From assembly GCA_964602655.1 (NCBI GenBank), contig CAZRSF010000115.1, positions 1-11,082 on the forward strand: 11,082 nucleotides of DNA, read 5' to 3'. This stretch comes from Moduliflexus sp964602655. GTDB taxonomy: Bacteria; Moduliflexota; Moduliflexia; Moduliflexales; Moduliflexaceae. The notes beneath the pieces were generated by a model that did not search any database, was not told the DNA's origin, and saw nothing but the letters and a program-made list of their open reading frames with translations. The position numbers and the translations under genes were made by a program. Shown in pieces: positions 1-8,155 of this stretch; the stretch's first letter is position 1; every line of letters starts with the position of its first letter.

Positions 1-950
1 GAGGTAATCCGTTTCGCGACTGTCGTCGGAATATACATTTTGGTCTCTTCGCCCATCTCTCCGAGAACTTTCAGCGCGGTTGAACGCACAGAGGCATCTT
101 CGTCGCGCAAGAGAATCACAATCTGCTGCAAGGTGATCTGACAAATTTGAGATCGCGATTTCGCCTCGTTGCCTAAAAAGCCTAACGCCACCGCCGCCGC
201 CGACCGCACCGCCGGGTCTTCATCCTCCAGGCGTTCGGCGATTTGAGGAATATACGCCTTTGCCACATCGCCGAAATTGCCTAATGTCCAATTTGCAGAA
301 GAACGAACCGATGGATCGTCATGATCCAATTGCGACGCAAGTTGGCGAGCGGCAAGCTGCGGGATGTAAATCGTGGCAATTTCGCCTAATTTTCCCAGCG
401 CTTCGACTGCGGCAAAACGGACACGAACATCCGGGTCATCCATCAACCTGAGAATCTGCGGGATATACTCCTCAGCGTCCAATTCCGCCAACACTTCGAG
501 TGCATCGAAACGAATATCCCAGGCAGGGTGTTGCAGCAAATTCGCAATAGAGGGAATCGCATCTTTTGCGGTCTGTCCTAATCGTCCCAATGCTTCCATC
601 GCCGCGAAATGCACAAAGCGGTCAGTATCGGTCAATAAGTCCACTAAATCGAGCACATGCGCTTGCGCCGCCTGCCCAAGCCGACCGACAATCGCCGCCG
701 CCGTATAGCGCACTTCGCGATGACTATGTCGGAAAAATGACAGAATTTCGGTAATGAAATTCGAGTCGCGCTGGCAAAGTAGTTCCAACGTTTGCAGTCG
801 GAGAAACGCGGCGCCGCATGTGTCTTCTACCAGCATCGGTTTAGCAGTATCGTTCATAGCAAGCATATCCATTTTGCCCTTTGCATTCTGGTCAAGCAGA
901 ATCTTTCCGGCCTCTCGTTTTTTATTGAGCGATATATTATTAAGTGACAT
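1..950 (-). CDS. HEAT-repeat protein (N-terminal part, runs off the window)
   Basis: The minus strand is open from an ATG at 950-948 to base 1, giving 316 codons with no stop, so the C-terminus is missing. The product is made of about seven degenerate 30-residue units. Each carries the HEAT/PBS-lyase-like signature D-x-x-VR-x-x-A-x-x-x-LG; examples are DPDVRVRFAAVEALGKLGE, DPSVRSSANWTLGNFGD, DPAVRSAAAVALGFLG and DASVRSTALKVLGEMGEE. Such repeats form an alpha-solenoid used for protein-protein contacts. No catalytic domain, signal peptide or membrane segment is visible in the part present, so the partner and role are unknown. The start is uncertain. The ATG at 950 has a poor ribosome site, while an in-frame ATG at 872-870 (residue 27) is preceded by AAAGGG at a suitable distance, and more ATGs follow. 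The gene is divergent from mtaB across about 70 bases. The repeat assignment is firm; the function is not. Confidence 0.88.
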   Translation of the reverse strand, partial: MSLNNISLNKKREAGKILLDQNAKGKMDMLAMNDTAKPMLVEDTCGAAFLRLQTLELLCQRDSNFITEILSFFRHSHREVRYTAAAIVGRLGQAAQAHVLDLVDLLTDTDRFVHFAAMEALGRLGQTAKDAIPSIANLLQHPAWDIRFDALEVLAELDAEEYIPQILRLMDDPDVRVRFAAVEALGKLGEIATIYIPQLAARQLASQLDHDDPSVRSSANWTLGNFGDVAKAYIPQIAERLEDEDPAVRSAAAVALGFLGNEAKSRSQICQITLQQIVILLRDEDASVRSTALKVLGEMGEETKMYIPTTVAKRIT

Positions 951-1021
951 CGGAAGCCGTTTTCTCGCGCGGAACGTGTTTTTTCCCTTGACTTTCCCAA
1001 GGCGGGTCAAAAAAAGAAGGC
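951..1021. promoter_or_regulatory. Divergent intergenic region between the HEAT-repeat gene and mtaB
   Basis: This 71-base gap should hold promoters for both neighbours if they start at 950 and 1022. I see a TTGACT at 988-993 on the plus strand and a TTGACC on the minus strand at 1009-1004. Neither has a good -10 box at the right distance, so no promoter is assigned. AGAAGG at 1015-1020 is a usable ribosome binding site for mtaB. Confidence 0.4.
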
Positions 1022-2377
1022 ATGATCGAACAACCTTCCGTCACATTTTATACACTGGGCTGCCGCTTGAATCAAGCGGAAACCGCAACATTATCCGACG
1101 CGTTCCGTCAAGAAGGGTACGCGATCAAAGAATTCGGCGAGCAGACCGATGTCTGCGTCATCAACACCTGCTCTGTCACGGGGCAGAGCGAAGCCCATTG
1201 CCGGAACATGATTCGCAGCGTGCTGCGCAAACATCCCGACACGTTTATGGCGGTGGTCGGCTGTTATGCGCAGGTCGGACTGGACATGCTGCGCGGCATT
1301 CCCGGCATTGACATGATTATCGGGACAGAGCAGAAATTTCAGGCCGCCCGGCTCGTCAATTCCGTGCTGGAAACGCAGGGCATCCGCCCCTATCTCCCCA
1401 AACAGGCCGAACCGTTGATCTTTCATTCTGCCGACATCGCCGCCGCCGATTTCACGATGCAATCGGCAGGGAATTTCACCGCCCGCACCAGAGCCAATAT
1501 CAAAATTCAGGACGGCTGCGACTTTTTCTGCTCGTATTGCATCGTGCCGTACACCAGAGGCCGCGACCGCAGCCGCGAATTCGACGATATTCGCCGCGAA
1601 GCCGAGGAACTCGCCGCGCGCGGACATCAGGAAATCGTCATCACCGGCGTCAACATCGGCACATATTCGTATCAAGGCAAGGGTATTCTCGATGTATTGC
1701 GCCTGTTGGAAGAGATTGACGGCATTCGGCGGATTCGGCTCACCTCCATCGAACCGATGACCGTGCCGGATGGGATGATTGATTATATCGCCGCGTCGCG
1801 CAAGCTGTGCCATTTTTTTCATATTCCGTTGCAGAGCGGCAGCAATGCGGTGTTGACGTTGATGAATCGCCGGTATCGGCGGGAGGAATTCGCGGAATTT
1901 GTGCTGAAATTGTCGGATACCGTGCCAGAGGTGAATATCGGCACGGATATTATCGTCGGCTTTCCCGGCGAAGGTGAGGCCGAATTCGAGGAATCGCGGG
2001 AATTGCTTGCGACGCTCCCGCTGAATTACGCGCACGTCTTCAGCTTTTCGGCGCGGCAGGGAACGAAAGCTGCTGCGCTGCCGCATCCCGTCGCGCCGGA
2101 GATCATCGCTGAACGCAGCGAGACGTTACGCGCCCTGTCGAAACAAAAACGGCGGGCATTTTACGAGCGCCAGATCGGCAAAACCGTCTCGGTTCTATTC
2201 GAGCGTAAACAGCGCAACGGTGTGTTCACGGGCTATACAGGTAATTACATCAAGGTTGGCGTGACTTCGGATGAGTCGCTGTCGAATCAGATGCGCGACG
2301 CGCTGATTACCGGCGTGACCGACGACAATATTGCGGTCGGGCGGCTTCACCACCCCCCCAACCCCCTCCTAAATTAG
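1022..2377 (+). CDS. mtaB: tRNA t6A37 methylthiotransferase MtaB-like radical SAM enzyme
   Basis: A 451-residue member of the methylthiotransferase family. MtaB converts N6-threonylcarbamoyladenosine at position 37 of ANN-decoding tRNAs to its 2-methylthio form, using two [4Fe-4S] clusters and S-adenosylmethionine in the cytoplasm. The N-terminal UPF0004 domain has the three expected cysteines: C14 (TLGCRLNQ), C50 (INTCSVT) and C81 (GCYAQ). The radical-SAM motif C-x3-C-x2-C is at residues 166-173 (CDFFCSYC), followed by IVPYTRGRDRSR. HIPLQSGS is near 267-274 and GTDIIVGFPGE near 307-317. Residues from about 380 to 441 fit a TRAM RNA-binding domain. TLGCRLNQ and the overall pattern favour MtaB over MiaB or RimO. 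The ATG is preceded by AGAAGG. The last 11 residues (RLHHPPNPLLN) are encoded by an intergenic palindromic repeat, so the native C-terminus was probably replaced by repeat sequence. It faces the minus-strand membrane-protein gene. Confidence 0.93.
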   Translation: MIEQPSVTFYTLGCRLNQAETATLSDAFRQEGYAIKEFGEQTDVCVINTCSVTGQSEAHCRNMIRSVLRKHPDTFMAVVGCYAQVGLDMLRGIPGIDMIIGTEQKFQAARLVNSVLETQGIRPYLPKQAEPLIFHSADIAAADFTMQSAGNFTARTRANIKIQDGCDFFCSYCIVPYTRGRDRSREFDDIRREAEELAARGHQEIVITGVNIGTYSYQGKGILDVLRLLEEIDGIRRIRLTSIEPMTVPDGMIDYIAASRKLCHFFHIPLQSGSNAVLTLMNRRYRREEFAEFVLKLSDTVPEVNIGTDIIVGFPGEGEAEFEESRELLATLPLNYAHVFSFSARQGTKAAALPHPVAPEIIAERSETLRALSKQKRRAFYERQIGKTVSVLFERKQRNGVFTGYTGNYIKVGVTSDESLSNQMRDALITGVTDDNIAVGRLHHPPNPLLN

Positions 2378-2538
2378 CAGGGCTGTTAGGTTCTGTCATT
2401 GCGAGGAGCGTCAGCGACGAAGCAATCCCGTAATTTCGGCGAGATTGCTTCGTCGCTGACGCTCCTCGCAATGACAGTTTTTCGTAAGAACTTAACAGCC
2501 CTGCCTCCTAAATTAGGAGGGGGCGAGGGGGTGGTGAA
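2346..2538. repeat. Nested palindromic intergenic repeat (possible bidirectional terminator)
   Basis: Three nested inverted repeats share one centre. The inner one has perfect 35-base arms at 2393-2427 and 2443-2477 around a 15-base loop. The middle one has perfect 12-base arms at 2377-2388 and 2493-2504 (GCAGGGCTGTTA and its complement). The outer one is imperfect and C-rich/G-rich, from 2346 to about 2377 and 2505 to 2538. It contains the small palindrome CCTCCTAAATTAGGAGG at 2504-2520, partly repeated at 2365-2377. From memory, both the inner arm type (TTGCGAGGAGCGTCAGCGAC) and the CCTCCTAAATTAGGAGG type occur as dispersed repeats in many environmental genomes. No coding frame in it is credible. 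It lies between convergent genes, so a fold-back stopping transcription from both sides is plausible. It gives mtaB its stop codon and begins just outside the facing gene's TAA. Confidence 0.9.
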
Positions 2539-2539
2539 C

Positions 2540-4567
2540 TTATTCCAGCAGAAACATCTGTTTGATATGAATGCGGACGCCGGGCGGGAGTTCCACGCCC
2601 TTTGCGCTAAAGACTTTGAGCTTCATCTCTTGCAGCGTCAGCGGTTTCGGAAAGCGTAATGTCGTGTAGTAATCATGCCCTTCATACGTCAGGCCATCTT
2701 CCGTTTTCAGTTGCCATGAGCGGAAAATCGCGGCGCGGTCGTGCGCTAAACTGCTTTTCAAATATGGATGATCCGCGACGAGTTCCGCAGTATCTTTTCC
2801 AGCCTTCAGCGTAAAGGTTTCGAAATGCTGATCCGTTGTCTGAATCGTCAGATTCAGCAATCGTTTTTGCTGTGGAAGCGTGACGCTGTTGGTCAGGGTC
2901 GAAACCACGATCATTCCCCGGCTTTTTATCGTCGAAAGCGACGTGTCGAGCAGAAAGATTTCTTCGTGCGGGCTGTCCTTCGTAAACTCCAATTGGCCCC
3001 TCAGCGGGACGGCATACAAGCGCGGGCTGACGCTCGAAAGCCATGCGCTGATCGCGAACATCGCCAGAATGCCGAGCGGGAGAATGCTTTCGAACACGGA
3101 AAATCGCGAGAAACCGCGCTGATGCTTCCCCCGGAACGCAGTAAATGATCGCGTCCGGCAGTAACAGCCGATTCCAGCCAGCAGCAGGATGGCGCTCACG
3201 CATACCCACAATGCCAGCGAATTCCGTTGAAAACTGAGTGACAGGCATTCATAATTGATATCCTGCCGCGAGAATTCCACGAGCCATCGCTGCCATTCGC
3301 CGAATTTTCCGGCAATCGTAAACATATCGGGAAACAACGTCAGCAGCAGGCCGGTATTGACACATGTTATCGTGCCGAGCAGAAAGACGCCGAATCTGAA
3401 GAGGCCGAAGCGTTCGAAGCGATGATGCGCAATCGCTAATAAGACCGCGAAAATCGGCAGAAACGGCACGCTGCTGGATGCCTCGCTGGTTTTACCGAGA
3501 ATGCCGTAGTTGGCCAGATGATAGGCGCTGTATAACATGCCGCCGGAAAACAGCAGCAATACGCCGTCCCAGATGCCGAAATAGCAGAGATAGACCGCGC
3601 CGCAGCAGGCCAGCCAAAAGATCGGCGACATTGCCAGCAAGCCGGACTGGCTGTCGAACAACGTTGCGATGGCGGTTTCATACGCCCGTTCTTCGTGAAT
3701 ATTGAAGCCGGGGCGGACGTTGCTCCAATAAATCAACACGGCAGCGACAATAATCGTTGTAAATATTGCGAATTTGACGCCGATCATCATACTGGTCGGC
3801 TCCATCAATCCTCCAATCAACTCGCGCGTGTCTAACCGGGAAATAATCAGGCGCAAGATAAAAACGATCAGGAGTCCGGCCAGCAAATACGACGTTTTCG
3901 GGGAACTCAACAACGGAAACGAACAGGTCGCCCAGGCATACGCGAACACAGCCCCGCGCGTCGAAGAAATCATCGTGAGGCTCAGCCGATAGACTTCCAG
4001 CGCCGCTAACGCCTGAATCATCGCTTTGACGATCAAAATCGCGACATGCGTCATGACGGGAAGATTCAGCGCATCATGCAACAGCAGCGCGGGAGAGAGT
4101 TGGATAAAAGGGATGGACAGCAGGTGCAAGCCGACACTGACGATGAAGAGCATGGTTGTTGACGGTTGGCGGGAAGACGCGCCGATCCCGCGCAGCAAGT
4201 GCAACGTTTTGACGAGCAGCAGCAGAAAGACCCAGACGTTGATCGCTGTCAACGACGCGGAAAACAGCGTCGGAAACATTAGAATGCCCCAAAACGGAAT
4301 GAAACCGGCATACGTGAGCAGATCGCCGAGGATGTCGGCAGTGCGCAGCGAACGCTCTTTGCGCGCGAGCAGCCACCACATCGCGCTGAAAAATCCGTAG
4401 ATCGCTGGCAGCCAGATCGCGCAAATCGTCGGAAACAGCCGAATCTGCCCATCCCAGGCGTCCGCGTCAGGCAGGCGAATCATCCCGGTCTGTCCCCATA
4501 AAAACGAGGTCAACCCTACGGCAATCAGCAGAAAAAGCCCACGCAATCCACATCCGAGAATCGTCAT
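2540..4567 (-). CDS. Polytopic membrane protein of unknown function with C-terminal soluble domain
   Basis: A 675-residue protein I cannot assign to a named family. About 14-15 hydrophobic segments run from residue 8 to about 511, roughly 8-25, 45-67, 80-100, 107-125, 139-157, 170-190, 205-243 (two), 260-281, 309-352 (two), 367-381, 388-411, 450-469 and 495-511. Residues 515-675 form a polar, probably beta-rich domain (RGMIVVSTLTNSVTLPQ, HDYYTTLRFPKPLTL), likely extracytoplasmic. Two traits recall GT-C-type lipid-linked-sugar transferases: an acidic PDADAWDG motif (residues 33-40) in the loop after the first helix, and a FDSQSGLLAMSPIFWLA segment (304-320). This is inference from fold-like features; a transporter or a non-enzymatic assembly protein is possible. 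The ATG at 4567 is 3 bases beyond the stop of the upstream secreted-protein gene and has no clear ribosome site, suggesting translational coupling. The TAA at 2542-2540 abuts the large repeat. Confidence 0.85.
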   Translation of the reverse strand: MTILGCGLRGLFLLIAVGLTSFLWGQTGMIRLPDADAWDGQIRLFPTICAIWLPAIYGFFSAMWWLLARKERSLRTADILGDLLTYAGFIPFWGILMFPTLFSASLTAINVWVFLLLLVKTLHLLRGIGASSRQPSTTMLFIVSVGLHLLSIPFIQLSPALLLHDALNLPVMTHVAILIVKAMIQALAALEVYRLSLTMISSTRGAVFAYAWATCSFPLLSSPKTSYLLAGLLIVFILRLIISRLDTRELIGGLMEPTSMMIGVKFAIFTTIIVAAVLIYWSNVRPGFNIHEERAYETAIATLFDSQSGLLAMSPIFWLACCGAVYLCYFGIWDGVLLLFSGGMLYSAYHLANYGILGKTSEASSSVPFLPIFAVLLAIAHHRFERFGLFRFGVFLLGTITCVNTGLLLTLFPDMFTIAGKFGEWQRWLVEFSRQDINYECLSLSFQRNSLALWVCVSAILLLAGIGCYCRTRSFTAFRGKHQRGFSRFSVFESILPLGILAMFAISAWLSSVSPRLYAVPLRGQLEFTKDSPHEEIFLLDTSLSTIKSRGMIVVSTLTNSVTLPQQKRLLNLTIQTTDQHFETFTLKAGKDTAELVADHPYLKSSLAHDRAAIFRSWQLKTEDGLTYEGHDYYTTLRFPKPLTLQEMKLKVFSAKGVELPPGVRIHIKQMFLLE

Positions 4568-4570
4568 ACG

Positions 4571-5170
4571 TTATTCGAATACCACCTTCACATAGTCGCG
4601 CTGCTGTTCGATTTGCTTGCTGAAATCGTTCGTCCAGCCGGTTTTCAAAAAGACGAAATACAGCGTATTTCCGGGTAATTCCTTCACAATCGTCATCTGC
4701 TTCTGTCCGCCGTGCATAACCTGCGTAATCAGCCGACGACAGATCAACTGGCCATCTTTCGGGATAATGTCGTTGAAACGATGCTCATCATCATTTTTAT
4801 AATACCAGTAATGCGGCGAATCTTTCGACAGAATCAATAACGTTTTCGGGTTGAATGATTCCTCCGCCATGCCGAGATTCGTGAAGCCGGGAATCGTCTC
4901 CAGCGTCGCGCCGGATTGGGCCGGATCGAACGATTCAGGCGTCAACGACGCATTCACGAGAATATCATCCGGCTGCCTGAAAAATACGACCACCGTGAAT
5001 GACTTCTTTTCCAGCGTGACCTGATGGTCTTTTACCGGAATAAACCGCCCATTCTGCTCGAAACCGATAGCAAACGATTCCGTGACCACCGGCAATTCGG
5101 TTGCTGCTGTAAAACCTGCTGCATTCATCACAATTGCCACAAACAAGGCAACACGCCATATCTTTTTCAT
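4571..5170 (-). CDS. Secreted protein of unknown function, first gene of the two-gene operon
   Basis: A 199-residue protein with a clear Sec signal peptide: MKK, a hydrophobic run IWRVALFVAIVMNAAGFTA, and a probable cleavage site near AATELP (about residues 22-25). The mature part is about 175 residues, rich in beta-strand patterns (SFAIGFEQNGRFIPVKD, SFTVVVFFRQPDD, NTLYFVFLKTGW). It has one cysteine (CRRL), so no disulphide pair. No lipobox is seen, so it is likely soluble in the periplasm or extracellular. I do not recognise the family. The start at 5170 is well supported by AAGGGAGAA just upstream on the minus strand. It is followed after 3 bases by the membrane-protein gene, and the two probably work together at the cell envelope. 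Its upstream side carries a 32-base perfect palindrome that separates it from the ACT-protein gene. Confidence 0.85.
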   Translation of the reverse strand: MKKIWRVALFVAIVMNAAGFTAATELPVVTESFAIGFEQNGRFIPVKDHQVTLEKKSFTVVVFFRQPDDILVNASLTPESFDPAQSGATLETIPGFTNLGMAEESFNPKTLLILSKDSPHYWYYKNDDEHRFNDIIPKDGQLICRRLITQVMHGGQKQMTIVKELPGNTLYFVFLKTGWTNDFSKQIEQQRDYVKVVFE

Positions 5171-5188
5171 TGCTCGTTCTCCCTTGTA

Positions 5189-5220
5189 GCGTAGGGGCGT
5201 TCAATTGAACGCCCCTACGC
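5189..5220. repeat. Perfect 32-base palindrome
   Basis: The sequence is self-complementary over 32 bases with no loop, centred on TTCAATTGAA and flanked by GCGTAGGGGCG and its complement CGCCCCTACGC. It fills most of the 54-base gap between the ACT-protein gene (stop at 5225) and the secreted-protein gene (start at 5170), all on the minus strand. No T-run follows on the minus strand, so it is not a typical intrinsic terminator. From memory, it resembles dispersed REP-like palindromes seen in environmental genomes. Confidence 0.88.
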
Positions 5221-5224
5221 GCTA

Positions 5225-5659
5225 TCAAATCGTATAAACGCGGCTCGCCTCCATGATTTTAATACCGTTTTTCTGCATCAATTCGATGGCGCGGTCGTTA
5301 TCGTCGAAACGGAAGACCATAATCGCCTTGTCCACCGAATCGCGCTCCGGGAAGGCGTAGAGATATTCGACGTTGACGCTGTTCTGATATAACAATTCCA
5401 ACACGCCCGCCAATCCGCCCGGCTGGTCGGCGACTTCCAGCGTGACGACTTCGGTTTCCTGCACGGTGTAATGCCGTTCTTTCAATTCCATATACGCCTG
5501 GTCGGGATGGTCTATAATCATGCGCAAAATCCCGAAATCCGACGTATCCGCCAATGACAGCGCGCGAATATTCAAGCCTTTGTCCCCAAGCACGCGTGTC
5601 ACTTCCGCCAGTCTGCCGCTGCGGTTTTCCAAAAACACGGAAATCTGTTTGACTTTCAT
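5225..5659 (-). CDS. Tandem ACT-domain protein (COG4747-like)
   Basis: A 144-residue cytoplasmic protein made of two ACT domains, residues about 3-65 and 71-140. The first has the ligand-loop pattern VFLENRSGRLAEVTRVL with GLNIRALSLADTSDFGILRMI after it. The second has VADQPGGLAGVLELLYQNSVNVEYLYAF. ACT domains usually bind amino acids at dimer interfaces and act as allosteric sensors; the ligand here cannot be read from the sequence. Stand-alone tandem ACT proteins of this type are commonly found beside phenylacetate-CoA ligase genes in anaerobes, as here, where paaK ends 86 bases upstream on the same strand. The ATG at 5659 has no strong ribosome site in front of it, and a palindrome lies at 5681-5713 in the gap, so translation or transcription of this gene may be lower than that of paaK. 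Confidence 0.9.
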   Translation of the reverse strand: MKVKQISVFLENRSGRLAEVTRVLGDKGLNIRALSLADTSDFGILRMIIDHPDQAYMELKERHYTVQETEVVTLEVADQPGGLAGVLELLYQNSVNVEYLYAFPERDSVDKAIMVFRFDDNDRAIELMQKNGIKIMEASRVYTI

Positions 5660-5680
5660 AGTAAGGTTGTGGTCAGGAAA

Positions 5681-5713
5681 AGCTGTCAGACACCTTAAAG
5701 GTGTCTGACAGCT
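5681..5713. repeat. Palindrome with 16-base arms between paaK and the ACT gene
   Basis: Perfect arms lie at 5681-5696 (AGCTGTCAGACACCTT) and 5698-5713, with one base between them. Read on the minus strand, the direction of paaK transcription, the hairpin is followed by TTTTCC, so it could act as a weak intrinsic terminator or attenuator reducing read-through into the ACT gene. The TGTCTGACA core resembles dispersed palindromes I have seen in other environmental genomes, so a mobile repeat is equally likely. Confidence 0.85.
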
Positions 5714-5745
5714 ATCTCCAGAACGTAACGTTTTGTGTCAACACA

Positions 5746-7056
<1,311 letters not shown>

Positions 7057-7090
7057 ATTTCCCTCCTTCGTGTTGTCTGGTTACGATAAC

Positions 7091-7164
7091 AACATCGAAT
7101 TCAAGAATGGAACGAATTCGAATAGAGTTGCTCGTTTATTCGTTCCGTTCTTCGATTCGATGTT
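7091..7164. repeat. Imperfect inverted repeat in the gap upstream of paaK
   Basis: Arms of 26 bases at 7091-7116 and 7139-7164 match at 23 positions (AACATCGAAT...GGAACGAA against its complement), with a 22-base loop. It lies in the 122-base gap between the stop of the secreted-protein gene (7179) and the paaK start (7056), all on the minus strand. It is AT-richer than its neighbours and has no trailing T-run. It could end transcription of the upstream gene, regulate paaK, or be a worn repeat unit. Confidence 0.75.
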
Positions 7165-7178
7165 CTTCCGAGAATAGA

Positions 7179-7892
7179 TTACTCGAACGGTTTCATCAAT
7201 TCGAACAGAAGTTTCCCGATCCGTTTGATCTCATCGTTATATTCGTAAATTTGCAGCACCGAACCACGCGCCGCAAAACCGTACATCGTCTGACAGATGC
7301 CGTTTTCGCCCGTTTCGCAAAGCATGTCAATCGGCATGAATTCGACAAAATCGAACAAGAGGCTGTATTGGAATTGTTTTCCATTCCAATCGGCGTTCTG
7401 GCCGTCGAAACGATAGACGTTGCCCGCCTCGTCTTTATATTCGCCGGAAATAACCAAACCTGTCAAATAGGCGTCGAGCGTCTGGTGAAAATCTGAAATG
7501 TCTGACGCAATTTTGACAAAGGTTGCGGTGATGGCTTCGCCCTGATAATCCGCATATTCAAGCCGGATTTTGTTGTCGTTTTCAAGAAACACGAGTGATT
7601 TGATGTCCGACTGAGGTTCGACCAACGTGACAAGACCGGACGCATCCACCGACGTAATTGCGAATTCCGGCATTTCATGGAATTGATACACCATGCCGAC
7701 GGTTTTCTGCGCCATGTCAACAATCAGCGCCGGAATCTGCGACGCAGCAAACGCCGCTTTGGGCGAATTCGAATTTTTCAATACTCGTAAATACGCTTCA
7801 TCGCACCAGATGCCCTGCCAGTCGGCGGCGCTGGCTGCAAATGCGTGAAACACGCCGAATAATAAGGCAATTCCCCAACATAGTTTTTTCAT
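7179..7892 (-). CDS. Secreted protein of unknown function
   Basis: A 237-residue protein with a strong Sec signal peptide: MKK, hydrophobic core LCWGIALLFGVFHAFA, probable cleavage after AASAA or near ADWQG (about residue 23). The mature part begins WQGIWCDEAYLRVLKNS and contains C30, C192 and C199, so a disulphide is possible. It has alternating beta-like stretches and acidic regions, with no catalytic motif I recognise. The pattern of WQGIW near the mature N-terminus followed by repeated strands recalls small lipocalin-like or calycin-type periplasmic proteins, but that is only a loose impression. The start at 7892 has AAAGGA upstream on the minus strand, and a good promoter lies at 7919-7946. 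It precedes paaK on the same strand, but a 122-base gap with an inverted repeat makes co-transcription uncertain. Confidence 0.83.
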   Translation of the reverse strand: MKKLCWGIALLFGVFHAFAASAADWQGIWCDEAYLRVLKNSNSPKAAFAASQIPALIVDMAQKTVGMVYQFHEMPEFAITSVDASGLVTLVEPQSDIKSLVFLENDNKIRLEYADYQGEAITATFVKIASDISDFHQTLDAYLTGLVISGEYKDEAGNVYRFDGQNADWNGKQFQYSLLFDFVEFMPIDMLCETGENGICQTMYGFAARGSVLQIYEYNDEIKRIGKLLFELMKPFE

Positions 7893-7918
7893 ACAATATT
7901 CCTTTTCATGAACTCCAC

Positions 7919-7946
7919 ATTATTTAGAAAGCCGAATCAATGGCAA
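7919..7946 (-). promoter_or_regulatory. Sigma70-type promoter for the secreted-protein gene at 7892
   Basis: On the minus strand, TTGCCA (7946-7941, five of six consensus bases) is followed by a 16-base spacer and AATAAT (7924-7919, five of six). A start site near 7912 would leave a short leader containing the ribosome site AAAGGA before the ATG at 7892. The assignment rests on consensus match and position only. Confidence 0.55.
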
Positions 7947-8070
7947 CCTGACGAGCCTGTCTGTCACAACGAAAATTGTAAAGGAAAAACTCTTTTTGAG
8001 AGAAAAAACAACACGGGCGCGAGGAAATCGAGATGGTTCTGGTCATCTGCTAAAAAAACCGAGTTTTTCC

Positions 8071-8100
8071 TTGACGCCTCCTCTTTGCCTCAGATACATT
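8071..8100 (+). promoter_or_regulatory. Candidate sigma70-type promoter for xseA
   Basis: TTGACG (8071-8076, five of six consensus bases) is followed by an 18-base spacer and TACATT (8095-8100, four of six). A start near 8107 would place the palindrome at 8123-8155 in the leader of the xseA transcript. The -10 box is only fair. Confidence 0.45.
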
Positions 8101-8122
8101 TCTTAAATATCGGCGCATTTAT

Positions 8123-8155
8123 AGCCCTGACAGGGTTCTAAACCCTTTCAGGGCT
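8123..8155. repeat. Palindromic repeat upstream of xseA
   Basis: Arms of 15 bases at 8123-8137 (AGCCCTGACAGGGTT) and 8141-8155 pair with one mismatch around a 3-base loop. The right arm contains CCCTTTCAGGGC (8143-8154), which recurs exactly at 10219-10230 after xseB, so the two loci share a repeat family. It ends about 34 bases before the xseA ATG. Confidence 0.8.

Noticed and set aside
373..708. Plus-strand frames across the HEAT-repeat gene
   Set aside because: The minus-strand reading gives regular HEAT repeats; the plus-strand products are serine- and alanine-rich and carry no domain.
988..1016. Promoter for mtaB starting at TTGACT
   Set aside because: The matching -10 position would be an A-run at about 1011-1016, overlapping the ribosome site, which leaves no room for a leader.
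1091..2086. A 331-codon open frame on the minus strand, antisense to mtaB
   Set aside because: It lies entirely within mtaB, whose protein has all expected motifs. The antisense product is low-complexity and unlike any family, as expected from GC-biased codon use.
2346..2538. CRISPR array or insertion sequence
   Set aside because: The repeats are inverted and nested, not direct and evenly spaced, and there is no transposase frame, target duplication or cas gene in the window.
2399..2659. An 86-codon plus-strand frame through the large palindrome (reads NFGEIASSLTLLAMT)
   Set aside because: This is the translation of a dispersed palindromic repeat and runs into the 3' end of the membrane-protein gene on the other strand; such frames are a known source of false proteins.
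7981..8072. Perfect 12-base inverted repeat with 68 bases between the arms
   Set aside because: The arms are A/T-run rich and far apart, so chance is a fair explanation; I noted it in the intergenic entry but do not call a functional site.
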